Shown: positions 1 through 7,635, counted from the first letter of the stretch. The stretch is DNA of 8,246 nt from Pseudomonadota bacterium (GCA_023422955.1 JAFAGG010000126.1:1-8246); one strand, 5' to 3'. Notes: generated by a model from the sequence alone, not told the origin. Made by a program: numbers and translations.

Positions 1-336
1 GTACTGCTCGTGGCCCGGCGCGTCGGCAATGATGAACTTGCGCTTGGGCGTGGCGAAGTAGCGATAGGCGACGTCGATGGTGATGCCCTGTTCGCGCTCG
101 GCTTCCAGGCCGTCGGTCAGCAGGGCGAGGTCGACGGTGTCACCGACCGTGCGCTTGTGCTTGGAGCGCGAAATCGCATCCAGCTGGTCGGCGAAAATGC
201 CCTTGCTGTCGAACAGCAGGCGGCCGATCAGCGTGCTCTTTCCATCATCCACCGAACCGGCGGTAATGAAGCGCAGCAGGCCACGTTCGTTTTGAACGGC
301 TGCAGGGATGTCTTGGGCGGCGAGTACTGCGTTCAT
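1..336 (-). CDS. cysN: Sulfate adenylyltransferase large subunit (GTPase), 5' part only
   Basis: CysN is the regulatory GTPase subunit of ATP sulfurylase. GTP hydrolysis drives the CysD-catalysed formation of adenylylsulfate (APS) from ATP and sulfate in the cytoplasm. Only the first 112 codons are present; the gene runs off the left edge. Visible GTPase motifs are the P-loop GSVDDGKST (residues 27-35), a switch I segment with EREQGITIDVAYR (about 80-92) and the G3 box DAPGHEQ (105-111), all typical of the EF-Tu-like CysN family. The ATG at 336-334 overlaps the cysD TGA by one base (TGATG). An AGAAGGA ribosome binding site lies about 8 nt upstream inside the end of cysD, so translation is probably coupled. 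A CysNC fusion with a C-terminal APS kinase cannot be excluded because the 3' end is missing. Confidence 0.96.
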   Translation of the reverse strand, partial: MNAVLAAQDIPAAVQNERGLLRFITAGSVDDGKSTLIGRLLFDSKGIFADQLDAISRSKHKRTVGDTVDLALLTDGLEAEREQGITIDVAYRYFATPKRKFIIADAPGHEQY

Positions 337-1271
337 CAGAAATATCCTTCTCTCTTGCGTTTTTCCATCGATGCTTCGGATGTCTGGTCATCCATGCGCG
401 TTGCGCCGCGCTCGGTGATCTGCGTAACCGCGGTTTCGGCGATGATCGCTTCCACGGTGGAGGCGTCGGAGCTGACCGGGCAGGTGCAGGAAATGTCGCC
501 GACGGTGCGGAAGCGGACGATCTGGTTCGATACGGTTTCACCTTCTTTGGGCGGCGTCAGGCGCGTCAGCGGCACCAGCAGGCCGTTACGTGGAATCACG
601 TCACGCTTGTGCGCAAAGTAGATGGACGGCAGTTCCAGCCTCTCGCGAGCGATGTATTGCCACACGTCGAGTTCGGTCCAGTTCGAGATCGGGAACACGC
701 GCATGTTTTCGCCGGCATGCACGCGGGTGTTATACAGGTCCCACAGTTCGGGGCGTTGCGCTTTTGGGTTCCATTGGCCGAAGTCGTCGCGGAACGAGAA
801 GATGCGCTCCTTGGCGCGGGCCTTTTCTTCGTCGCGGCGCGCACCGCCTATGCAGGCGTCGAATTTGTATTCAGCGATCGTTTCCAGCAAGGTCACTGCT
901 TGCGCCGCATTGCGCGAGTCGGTATCCGGATTGCGCAGGCGTACCGTGCCGCGCTTGATCGAATCTTCGACCGAGCCGATGATCAGGCGCTCGCCCAGTT
1001 CGGCCACGCGCTTGTCGCGGAAGGCGATCACTTCATCGAAGTTGTGACCGGTGTCGATATGCACCAGCGGGAAGGGGAACTTGCCGGGGCGGAAGGCTTT
1101 CTCCGCCAGGCGCAGCAGCACGATGGAATCCTTCCCGCCCGAGAATAGCAGTGCCGGATTCGTGCACTCGGCGGCGACTTCGCGCATGATGTGGATGGCT
1201 TCGGATTCCAGCCAGTCCAGATGGCGGTTGGATGCCGCATCAAGGAAAAATTTATCTACTGCTGTGTTCAT
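336..1271 (-). CDS. cysD: Sulfate adenylyltransferase small subunit
   Basis: CysD (311 aa; E. coli protein about 302 aa) is the catalytic ATP sulfurylase subunit, which transfers AMP from ATP to sulfate with CysN as partner. It belongs to the PP-loop ATP pyrophosphatase superfamily: the nucleotide-binding SGGKDS motif is at residues 44-49. Other CysD hallmarks are HIDTGHNFDEV, CIGGARRDEEKARAKERIFSFRD, RVFPISNWTELDVWQYI and the terminal KRKREGYF. The ATG at 1271-1269 has AGAGG four bases upstream and is followed by a typical N terminus (LDWLESEAIHIMREVAAE). It is the only gene of the operon whose start does not directly overlap the previously recognised gene; the 125-nt gap to cysH holds a short ORF described separately. 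The gene is intact, with no missing motif. Confidence 0.98.
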   Translation of the reverse strand: MNTAVDKFFLDAASNRHLDWLESEAIHIMREVAAECTNPALLFSGGKDSIVLLRLAEKAFRPGKFPFPLVHIDTGHNFDEVIAFRDKRVAELGERLIIGSVEDSIKRGTVRLRNPDTDSRNAAQAVTLLETIAEYKFDACIGGARRDEEKARAKERIFSFRDDFGQWNPKAQRPELWDLYNTRVHAGENMRVFPISNWTELDVWQYIARERLELPSIYFAHKRDVIPRNGLLVPLTRLTPPKEGETVSNQIVRFRTVGDISCTCPVSSDASTVEAIIAETAVTQITERGATRMDDQTSEASMEKRKREGYF

Positions 1272-1292
1272 ATTGCCTCTGGATTTTTTGAA

Positions 1293-1400
1293 TTACTGTG
1301 CTTCGACTACCGATTTGATTCTGACCAGCTTGCCGTCAACGAGATGCAAGCCGCATTCTTTGGCGTGTTGGTTTTGGCTACGGCCGTTCACTGCGTTCAC
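1293..1400 (-). CDS. 35-codon ORF repeating the catalytic CysH tail
   Basis: This ORF occupies the only gap in the operon. It begins at GTG 1400-1398, overlapping the cysH TGA by 4 nt (GTGA), and ends at TAA 1295-1293, 21 nt before cysD. The peptide contains HAKECGLHLVDGKLVR, which repeats the C-terminal tail of the CysH just upstream (TKECGLHLVTDADGKTRFVR) without the TDA triplet. KECGLH is the motif whose cysteine attacks APS or PAPS and is resolved by thioredoxin in the CysH family. Across KECGLHLV the two DNA copies differ at five bases, all in synonymous positions, and the following DGK codons are identical. This suggests duplication followed by selection on the protein, or gene conversion. 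There is no ATG and only a weak ribosome binding site, so expression would depend on coupling to cysH. It could instead be an untranslated duplication remnant. No function is assigned. Confidence 0.5.
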   Translation of the reverse strand: MNAVNGRSQNQHAKECGLHLVDGKLVRIKSVVEAQ

Positions 1401-2155
1401 TTGACACTCGCTTCGCTCATGTCAGCCTTCGCCGAAGTGCGGACAAATCGAGTCTTGCCGTCTGCATCTGTGACCAGATGCAGACCGCATTCCTTGGTAT
1501 CCGCGCTTTCCCACCACCAGCGTCCGGCGCGGACGTCTTCGCCGGGCTGGATGGCGCGGGTGCAGGGTTCGCAGCCTATGGACGGATAACCCTTGTCGTG
1601 CAGCGGGTTGTAAGGCACCTGGTTGCTGCGCAGGTAGTGCCATACGTCGTCTTCCGACCAGTCCGCGAGCGGATTGAACTTAACCATGCCGTGCGCAGCA
1701 TCGTCTTCCTGCACTGCCAGCTCGGTTCGCGTAGCGGACTGGGCGCGGCGCTGGCCTGTTATCCAGGCCTTGTTGCCGGACAGCGCGCGATTCAGCGGCT
1801 CGACCTTGCGGATGCGGCAGCATTCCTTGCGCATGTCCACGCTGTCGTAAAACGCATTCATGCCATGGTCGCGCACATAGGCGTCGATGGCCTGCGGTTG
1901 CGGCTTGTATAGGGCGACTTCATAACCGTAGGTTTCTTTGATGCGATCAACCATGCCCAGTGTCTCAGCATGCAGGCGGCCGGTTTCCAGCGTGAAGATG
2001 GCGATGGGCAGCTTGGCGCGCAGGATCAGGTCCGCCAGCACCATGTCCTCCGCCGCGAGGCTGGAAGCAAACACCGCGGGCGTGAAGTCGCGGGCGATGC
2101 GCTCCAGCGTTTCGCGGGTGGCGGCAACCAGGGCCTCGTCGTGCGGAGTGCTCAT
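1397..2155 (-). CDS. cysH: Phosphoadenylyl/adenylyl-sulfate reductase, iron-sulfur (APS) type
   Basis: CysH (252 aa) reduces activated sulfate to sulfite with thioredoxin or glutaredoxin as electron donor. The N-terminal part has the PP-loop-related substrate pocket (SSLAAEDMVLADL, residues 31-43, then FTLETGRLHAET). Cys112-Cys113 (KECCRIRK) and Cys195/Cys198 (GCEPC) are the four ligands of the [4Fe-4S] cluster found in APS-reducing members; the cluster-free E. coli-type PAPS reductase lacks them. The catalytic cysteine is Cys223 in KECGLH. With no APS kinase gene in view, APS is the likely substrate, although the gene is usually still named cysH. The ATG (2155-2153) overlaps the upstream DUF934 stop by one base (TAATG), and the ribosome binding site is weak, so coupling is expected. 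Odd feature: the codons just after the catalytic cysteine form a perfect 11-bp inverted repeat at 1460-1485. Confidence 0.96.
   Translation of the reverse strand: MSTPHDEALVAATRETLERIARDFTPAVFASSLAAEDMVLADLILRAKLPIAIFTLETGRLHAETLGMVDRIKETYGYEVALYKPQPQAIDAYVRDHGMNAFYDSVDMRKECCRIRKVEPLNRALSGNKAWITGQRRAQSATRTELAVQEDDAAHGMVKFNPLADWSEDDVWHYLRSNQVPYNPLHDKGYPSIGCEPCTRAIQPGEDVRAGRWWWESADTKECGLHLVTDADGKTRFVRTSAKADMSEASVK
1460..1485 (-). repeat. 11-bp inverted repeat inside the cysH 3' end
   Basis: Read on the coding strand, GTCTGCATCTG, a GTCA loop and CAGATGCAGAC form a perfect 11-bp stem with a four-base loop. It spans the codons for GLHLVTDAD directly after catalytic Cys223. The right arm includes the nine bases (ACA GAT GCA) missing from the duplicated tail at 1293-1400. 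It could fold in mRNA close to the cysH stop, but no U-run follows, so it is not a classic terminator. Confidence 0.85.
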
Positions 2156-2674
2156 TACTGGGAAGTTTTCTGTCCGCGGTCCTGCACGCGGGCAAACAGC
2201 GGCGCCTTGATGTCCAGCGCAGCCTGATACGGCTCGGAGAAGTCGGTCAGGCCTTTGAGCGCATCGTGGATGTTCTTGTCGGCGCGCACGGCAAAGGCAT
2301 TGAAGCCTACGCGCTGCATGTAGAACAGCTGGTCGCGCAGTACGTCGCCAATGGCGCGCAGCTCACCGGCAAAGCCCAGGCGGGAACGCAGGTTGTACGC
2401 GATCGAATAACCGCGGCCATCCATGAACTTCGGGAAGTCCACGGCGATCAGCGGCAGCTTGGCCACATCTTCCTTCAGGACTTCCGGACGCTCGTCGCTG
2501 GCGATCCACACGGCGATGTCATTGCGCTGCGACAGCGTGTCGCGCTGCGCCAGCCATACTTTCAGCGGCACGACGGTCTTGCCGGCGGGGATGGAAAAAG
2601 TTTCCGGCGTGTCGCCTTCAGCCAGGCGCACGACGTTCCAGTCGTCCTGGACGATGGTTTTATCCTTGATGATT

Positions 2675-2682
<8 letters not shown>
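2155..2682 (-). CDS. DUF934 family protein, sulfite reductase partner
   Basis: This 175-aa soluble protein belongs to the DUF934 family (PF06073), which sits next to cysI and cysH in many proteobacteria. Its biochemical role is not firmly established. From memory, genome-wide fitness studies link it to sulfite reduction, possibly in electron supply to a CysI that lacks the CysJ flavoprotein; treat that as inference. Recognisable family features are the central VWIASDE segment, IAVDFPKFMDGRGYSIAYNLRSR and GELRAIGDVLRDQLFYMQRVGFNAF. The sequence has no cysteines, so it is unlikely to bind an iron-sulfur cluster, and it has no signal peptide or membrane segment. The ATG at 2682-2680 is chosen over longer options because it has an AGAGGA ribosome binding site 5 nt upstream and the protein starts like its family (MREIIKD). 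It overlaps the end of cysI by 8 nt and the start of cysH by 1 nt. Confidence 0.88.
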
Positions 2683-4369
<1,687 letters not shown>

Positions 4370-4382
4370 CTCTCATCCTTTT
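4370..4382 (-). promoter_or_regulatory. cysI ribosome binding site
   Basis: On the minus strand AAAAGGATGAGAG directly precedes the cysI ATG. The AAGGA core lies 6 nt from the start codon, which fixes the start of the first gene of the operon. Confidence 0.8.
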
Positions 4383-4515
4383 CAAGCTGCACCTTGCGTG
4401 GCCGATTCCAGGGGAACCGGTCAGCGCTATCGTCAGAAAAGCCGGGGAAGGTCCAGGCGGAATGCCGTGCTTCGCGGCGCGCTAGGCGAACACAAAACGG
4501 CGGCATAAATAATTC

Positions 4516-4534
4516 GGCGCCGGGGGCCGGCGCC
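4516..4534 (-). repeat. GC-rich hairpin in the cysI leader
   Basis: GGCGCCGG and CCGGCGCC form a perfect 8-bp all-GC stem around a 3-base loop. On the cysI transcript strand the stem is followed by an AT-rich stretch (GAATTATTTAT) rather than a clean U-run. It could be an attenuator-like or RNA-stability structure, or simply a chance GC palindrome. Nothing similar occurs elsewhere in the intergenic region. Confidence 0.6.
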
Positions 4535-4716
4535 AGTGGCCGACATTGTAAACAACTTGCCCGCTCGCGTCGCCCTTGGGATGACAGGCAGTGCCTTCAC
4601 TGTTACGGCCTGAGCATGGTCTTTTTTGTGCCTTTTCGCCCATTTTCACCATTCCGGGAGCGCCAGCGTCGCCGGCATCCTTGCTCTTTCCGGCTTCCCT
4701 TCGCGAAATAGGTGAA

Positions 4717-4745
4717 ATCGTAATAAACTTGGCGCTTATAACCAA
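4717..4745 (-). promoter_or_regulatory. Candidate sigma-70 promoter for the cysI operon
   Basis: On the minus strand, TTGGTT (4745-4740) and TACGAT (4722-4717) are separated by 17 bp. The -10 matches consensus at 4 of 6 positions and the -35 at 3 of 6. A weak -35 is common at LysR-activated promoters. Transcription would start near 4710, leaving a leader of about 340 nt. Other start points cannot be excluded. Confidence 0.4.
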
Positions 4746-4769
4746 CTACAAAGTATTCATTTGCTTATA
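4734..4769. promoter_or_regulatory. Candidate CysB operator (GCTTATA direct repeat)
   Basis: GCTTATA occurs at 4734-4740 and again at 4763-4769, 29 bp apart, within an AT-rich stretch between the two candidate promoters. CysB sites in enterobacteria are long, AT-rich and loosely conserved, so this is the best-placed candidate for CysB contact. The consensus is too weak to prove it from sequence alone. Confidence 0.4.
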
Positions 4770-4788
4770 TTCCTCACGAGCATATAGA
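4761..4788 (+). promoter_or_regulatory. Candidate cysB promoter
   Basis: TTGCTT (4761-4766) and TATAGA (4783-4788) are separated by 16 bp, which would place the start near 4795, about 25 nt before the cysB ATG. The -35 box overlaps the second GCTTATA repeat, which would suit autorepression by CysB. Confidence 0.4.
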
Positions 4789-4819
4789 TACGGATGCCCA
4801 GAAAGGCGCTAAAGAACTC

Positions 4820-5761
4820 ATGAACCTTCATCAATTGCGCTTCGTGCGTGAAGCGGTGCGGCAGAATTTCAATCTGACCGAAGCGGCCAAGGCGCTTTTT
4901 ACCTCGCAGCCCGGCGTTTCCAAGGCCATCATCGAGCTGGAAGAGGAACTGGGGGTGGATATCTTCACCCGCCACGGCAAGCGCATCCGGGGCCTGACCG
5001 AGCCGGGCAGGGAAGTGTTGAAATCGGTAGAAATGATCATGCAGGAAATCGAAGGGTTGAAACGCATAGGCAAGGAGTACGCGGCCCAGGATAGCGGCAG
5101 CCTGACGATTGCAACCACCCACACCCAGGCGCGTTATGCCTTGCCCAAGGTGGTGCAGGCTTTCGCGCAGAAATATCCCAAAGTGCGCCTGTCGCTGCTG
5201 CAGGGCAATCCCAAGCAGATTGCCGACATGGTCTTGCGAGATCAGGCCGATCTGGCCATTGCCACCGAATCCATCGCGGAAGTGAATGGATTGTTAACCT
5301 TGCCCTGTTATCAATGGGAGCATGTAGTGGTGGTGCCGCACGATCATCCGCTGGCCAGCCTCAAGGGAGCGACGCTGGAAGAAATGGCCAAGTACCCCAT
5401 CATTACTTACGACGCCGCCTTTACCGGGCGCAACAAGATCGATCATGCCTTTTCCCTGCGCGACCTGAAGCCGGACATCCTGCTGGAAGCCATCGATGCC
5501 GATGTGATCAAGACTTACGTTGAACTCGGCATGGGCATAGGCATCATCGCCAGCATGGCTTACGACGCCGAGCGCGACAAGAACCTGAAAGCCATTCCGG
5601 TCGGCCACCTGTTCGGCTCCAATGTGTCGCGTCTGGCAATCAAGCAGGGTGCTTACCTGCGCAGTTATGTATATACCTTCATGGAACTGCTGGCCCCGAC
5701 CATGAATCGCAAGCTGATAGAGCAGGTAATGAGCGGCAGCAAGGAATCCTACGAGCTGTGA
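4820..5761 (+). CDS. cysB: LysR-type regulator of sulfur assimilation, CysB
   Basis: This 313-aa LysR-family transcription factor has an N-terminal winged helix-turn-helix (about residues 1-60: MNLHQLRFVREAV, NLTEAAKALFTSQPGVSKAI) and a C-terminal periplasmic-binding-protein-like effector domain. The four residues that contact sulfate in the E. coli/Klebsiella CysB domain are all present at the same numbering: Thr100, Thr102 and Gln103 in TTHTQARY, Thr149 in IATE, and Thr202 in FTGR. DADVIKTYVELGMGIGIIASMA is also a CysB/Cbl signature. It is divergent from cysI and so very probably activates the sulfate-reduction operon and controls its own expression. The ATG at 4820 gives the standard N terminus; its ribosome binding site (AAAGAA) is modest. 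A Cbl-type paralogue is the alternative, but position next to cysI favours CysB. Confidence 0.93.
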   Translation: MNLHQLRFVREAVRQNFNLTEAAKALFTSQPGVSKAIIELEEELGVDIFTRHGKRIRGLTEPGREVLKSVEMIMQEIEGLKRIGKEYAAQDSGSLTIATTHTQARYALPKVVQAFAQKYPKVRLSLLQGNPKQIADMVLRDQADLAIATESIAEVNGLLTLPCYQWEHVVVVPHDHPLASLKGATLEEMAKYPIITYDAAFTGRNKIDHAFSLRDLKPDILLEAIDADVIKTYVELGMGIGIIASMAYDAERDKNLKAIPVGHLFGSNVSRLAIKQGAYLRSYVYTFMELLAPTMNRKLIEQVMSGSKESYEL

Positions 5762-5775
5762 CGGCAGCGTGCCGT

Positions 5776-5794
5776 TTCTCTTCTCTCTTCTCTT
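5776..5794 (+). repeat. Homopyrimidine mirror repeat between cysB and the DUF924 gene
   Basis: TTCTCTTCTCTCTTCTCTT reads the same in both directions along one strand, centred on C5785. It lies within an unbroken 26-nt pyrimidine run (5775-5800), directly followed by the purine-rich ribosome binding site of the next gene. Such mirror repeats can form triplex (H-DNA) in supercoiled DNA, and the pyrimidine RNA could pair with the adjacent purines. Biological use is unproven. Confidence 0.8.
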
Positions 5795-5813
5795 CCCTCC
5801 GAAAGGAAAAAGC

Positions 5814-6416
5814 ATGCAGGAATCAATCGACAGCATCTTGGCTTACTGGTTTGGCGAACAAGCGGAAGACGTGGCGGCCGCGCAAGCGCAGGCTCAGCTG
5901 TGGTGGAAGAAAAACGCACAGGTCGATGCCGATATCAAGAACCGCTTCAGCGAACATGTCGCGCAGGCCGGCATCGGAGCATTGGATGACTGGGCGCAGG
6001 AGCCGCGCGGCCGTCTGGCATTGATCCTGCTGTGCGACCAGTTCACCCGGCATATCTACCGCGATACGCCGCAGGCGTTTTCGCTCGATAGCCGAGCGCT
6101 GGCGCTGACCAAGGAAGGACTGGCCAGCAAAGCGGATCAGGCATTGCGGCCGATAGAAAGAGTGTTTCTTTACCTGCCGCTGGAACATTCAGAGTCCATC
6201 GCCGATCAGCACGAGGCCGTACGCCTGTTCGAGCAGCTGAAAGCCACTGTGCCGCAAGAGGCGCAAGCTACTTTCGACGGATTTCTCGATTTTGCCATCC
6301 GCCATCGCGACATCATTGCCCGCTTCGGGCGCTTCCCGCATCGTAATGCCGTGCTCGGCAGAGCCTCCACGCAGGAGGAACTCGAATTTCTCAAGCAGCC
6401 GGGGTCCGGCTTCTAA
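5814..6416 (+). CDS. DUF924 family protein
   Basis: This 200-aa, mostly helical, soluble protein belongs to the DUF924 family (PF06041), which has a TPR-like fold and no established reaction. Family motifs are ILAYWFGE (8-15), LLCDQFTRHIYRDTPQAF (72-89), FLYLPLEHSES (118-128) and AIRHRDIIARFGRFPHRN (161-178). The two conserved blocks rich in His, Arg and Asp suggest a shared pocket, but no catalysis is claimed. The start at 5814 is chosen because GAAAGGAAAA lies about 5-7 nt upstream and the family begins with this helix; a longer upstream frame from 5769 would add a 15-residue tail without family similarity. It follows cysB by 52 nt on the same strand and may be co-transcribed. A direct role in sulfur metabolism is not indicated. 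Confidence 0.9.
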   Translation: MQESIDSILAYWFGEQAEDVAAAQAQAQLWWKKNAQVDADIKNRFSEHVAQAGIGALDDWAQEPRGRLALILLCDQFTRHIYRDTPQAFSLDSRALALTKEGLASKADQALRPIERVFLYLPLEHSESIADQHEAVRLFEQLKATVPQEAQATFDGFLDFAIRHRDIIARFGRFPHRNAVLGRASTQEELEFLKQPGSGF

Positions 6417-6507
6417 GTTGCTGTCCAGGCACTAAGCAAGCGCAAACCCTGCGCGAATTTGCCTGACGTCCTGCATCCTTCCCGGTTTTTTTCGGTCCAA
6501 GAGCGAA

Positions 6508-6546
6508 ATGTCTTCCTTTCTGCTTTCCAAGCAGCCAGGAAGACAT
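6508..6546. repeat. 39-nt two-stage hairpin upstream of the DUF808 gene
   Basis: A perfect 10-bp outer stem (ATGTCTTCCT with AGGAAGACAT) encloses a 2x2 internal loop (TT/CC) and a perfect 6-bp inner stem (CTGCTT with AAGCAG) with a TCC loop. No U-run follows on either strand, so it is not a standard intrinsic terminator. It ends 29 nt before the DUF808 start codon and would sit in that gene's leader or at the end of the DUF924 transcript. A T7 run (6486-6492) lies to its left. Confidence 0.85.
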
Positions 6547-6575
6547 GTATTCGGGACTTGAGAACAGGAAAAGTT

Positions 6576-7499
6576 ATGGCGGGAGCCAGCTTATTAACCT
6601 TGATTGATGATATCGCCACTTTGCTCGACGACGTTTCGGTCATGACCAAGGTGGCGATGAAAAAAACCGCTGGCGTATTGGGCGACGATCTTGCACTCAA
6701 TGCCCAGCAGGTGACGGGCATGTCGGCCCGGCGCGAACTGCCGGTCGTATGGGAAGTGGCCAAGGGCTCGACGCGCAACAAGCTGATCCTGGTGCCGGCA
6801 GCGCTGGCCATCGGCACCTGGGCGCCCTGGGCCGTTACGCCGCTGCTGATGGTGGGCGGCGCCTTCCTTTGTTATGAAGGATTCGAAAAACTGGCGCACA
6901 AGTTCCTGCACAAGCCAGAAGAGGACAGCGCGCATCATGCCGAACAATTGCGCGTATTAAACGATCCTTCCGTGGATATGGTGGCGTTCGAGAAGGAGAA
7001 AATCCAGGGCGCGGTGCGCACCGACTTCATTCTTTCCGCGGAAATCATCGCCATCACGCTGGGCACCGTCGCCGGCGCTTCCTTCACGCAGCAACTGATC
7101 GTTCTGACCGGCATTGCCGCGATCATGACCGTCGGCGTGTATGGCCTGGTGGCCGGCATCGTCAAGCTGGATGACGCCGGCATTTACCTCAGCCAGCAAG
7201 ACAGCGCTTTCCAGCAAGGACTGGGGCACGCCATCCTGCGGGCCGCACCCTACCTGATGAAAACCTTATCGGTAGTGGGTACGGCCGCCATGTTCATGGT
7301 GGGCGGAGGCATCCTGGTGCATGGCCTGCCCGTGCTCGAAAACGGCATTCATGACCTGATAGGAGAGGGCGGCATCGTACGAGGCTTGCTGACCGCCGTG
7401 GCGAGCGGCCTGGTCGGTATCGTGGCGGGAGCGATCGTGCTGGGCGGCGTCATGCTGTATGGACGCCTGTTCGGAAAGTCCCGCAAGGAAGCGTCATAG
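6576..7499 (+). CDS. DUF808 (YedI-like) inner-membrane protein
   Basis: This 307-aa protein matches the DUF808/YedI family (PF05661; E. coli YedI is of similar length) in its N terminus (MAGASLLTLIDDIATLLDDVSVMTKVAMKKTAGVLGDDLALNA, residues 1-43) and in WEVAKGSTRNKLILVP. The function of the family is unknown. Hydrophobic segments at about 70-100, 150-170, 174-196, 228-250 and 268-298 indicate a multi-pass inner-membrane protein. A charged soluble stretch (100-148, EEDSAHHAEQLRVLNDPSVDM) separates the first group from the rest. The ATG at 6576 is preceded by AGGAAA about 6 nt upstream and gives the family-typical start; the frame stays open further upstream but without similarity. The 159-nt gap to DUF924 and the hairpin there suggest a separate transcription unit. 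Confidence 0.92.
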   Translation: MAGASLLTLIDDIATLLDDVSVMTKVAMKKTAGVLGDDLALNAQQVTGMSARRELPVVWEVAKGSTRNKLILVPAALAIGTWAPWAVTPLLMVGGAFLCYEGFEKLAHKFLHKPEEDSAHHAEQLRVLNDPSVDMVAFEKEKIQGAVRTDFILSAEIIAITLGTVAGASFTQQLIVLTGIAAIMTVGVYGLVAGIVKLDDAGIYLSQQDSAFQQGLGHAILRAAPYLMKTLSVVGTAAMFMVGGGILVHGLPVLENGIHDLIGEGGIVRGLLTAVASGLVGIVAGAIVLGGVMLYGRLFGKSRKEAS

Positions 7500-7635
7500 G
7501 CCATAGGCAGCGCCGGGACAGTCCTGCCCCGGACTTGACCCGGTTTCCTCGCCATGGCTTGCAGCCGGGAGCTATCGAGGCGGCAAAGTTGAAGCACAAT
7601 ATCGCTGTTCAAATCGGAAACTGAAAACGACAGCG
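7500..7635. other. Short intergenic gap with a weak hairpin
   Basis: This 136-nt gap holds no gene. CCGGGACA and TGCCCCGG (7513-7532) form a 5-bp stem, one A/C mismatch, 2 more pairs and a GTCC loop. No U-run follows, so it is at best a weak terminator for the DUF808 gene. The adjacent CCCGGACTTGACCCGG (7528-7543) resembles fragments of dispersed intergenic repeats. No promoter with good consensus was found before the glycosylase gene. Confidence 0.45.

Larger units (their letters stand above)
4370..4819. promoter_or_regulatory. cysI-cysB divergent intergenic control region
   Basis: This 450-bp stretch has no convincing gene. The right third (about 4710-4800) is AT-rich and holds the candidate divergent promoters and a repeated GCTTATA element. 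The left two thirds (4370-4710) are GC-rich and would form a roughly 340-nt cysI leader. That leader contains a GC-rich hairpin (4516-4534) and an open minus-strand reading frame ending at 4482 with scattered Cys codons. LysR-type activators usually bind such divergent regions, repressing their own gene and activating the neighbour in the presence of an inducer (O-acetylserine/N-acetylserine for E. coli CysB). That mechanism is inferred here from family knowledge. Confidence 0.7.

Noticed and set aside
1397..1424. Programmed -1 frameshift joining CysH to the duplicated tail
   Set aside because: The -1 frame is open from 1421 to the cysH stop, but this short window has no slippery heptamer. 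The GTGA overlap offers a simpler route to translation of the second frame.
4585..4627. Plus-strand terminator-like structure (CAGGC/GCCTG stem, inner AGTG/CACT pairs, later T6 run)
   Set aside because: The T-run is nine bases away from the stem and there is no plus-strand gene upstream that would need a terminator.
4482..4745. An 87-codon minus-strand frame in the cysI leader as a real gene
   Set aside because: It would start at a TTG inside the candidate -35 box, has no ribosome binding site and no recognisable domain. Only its shorter internal part could matter as a leader peptide, and that is listed as a low-interest finding.
6440..6454. Hairpin GCGCA-AACCC-TGCGC after the DUF924 gene as its terminator
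   Set aside because: The stem is only 5 bp and the T7 run comes about 30 nt later, so it does not form an intrinsic terminator.
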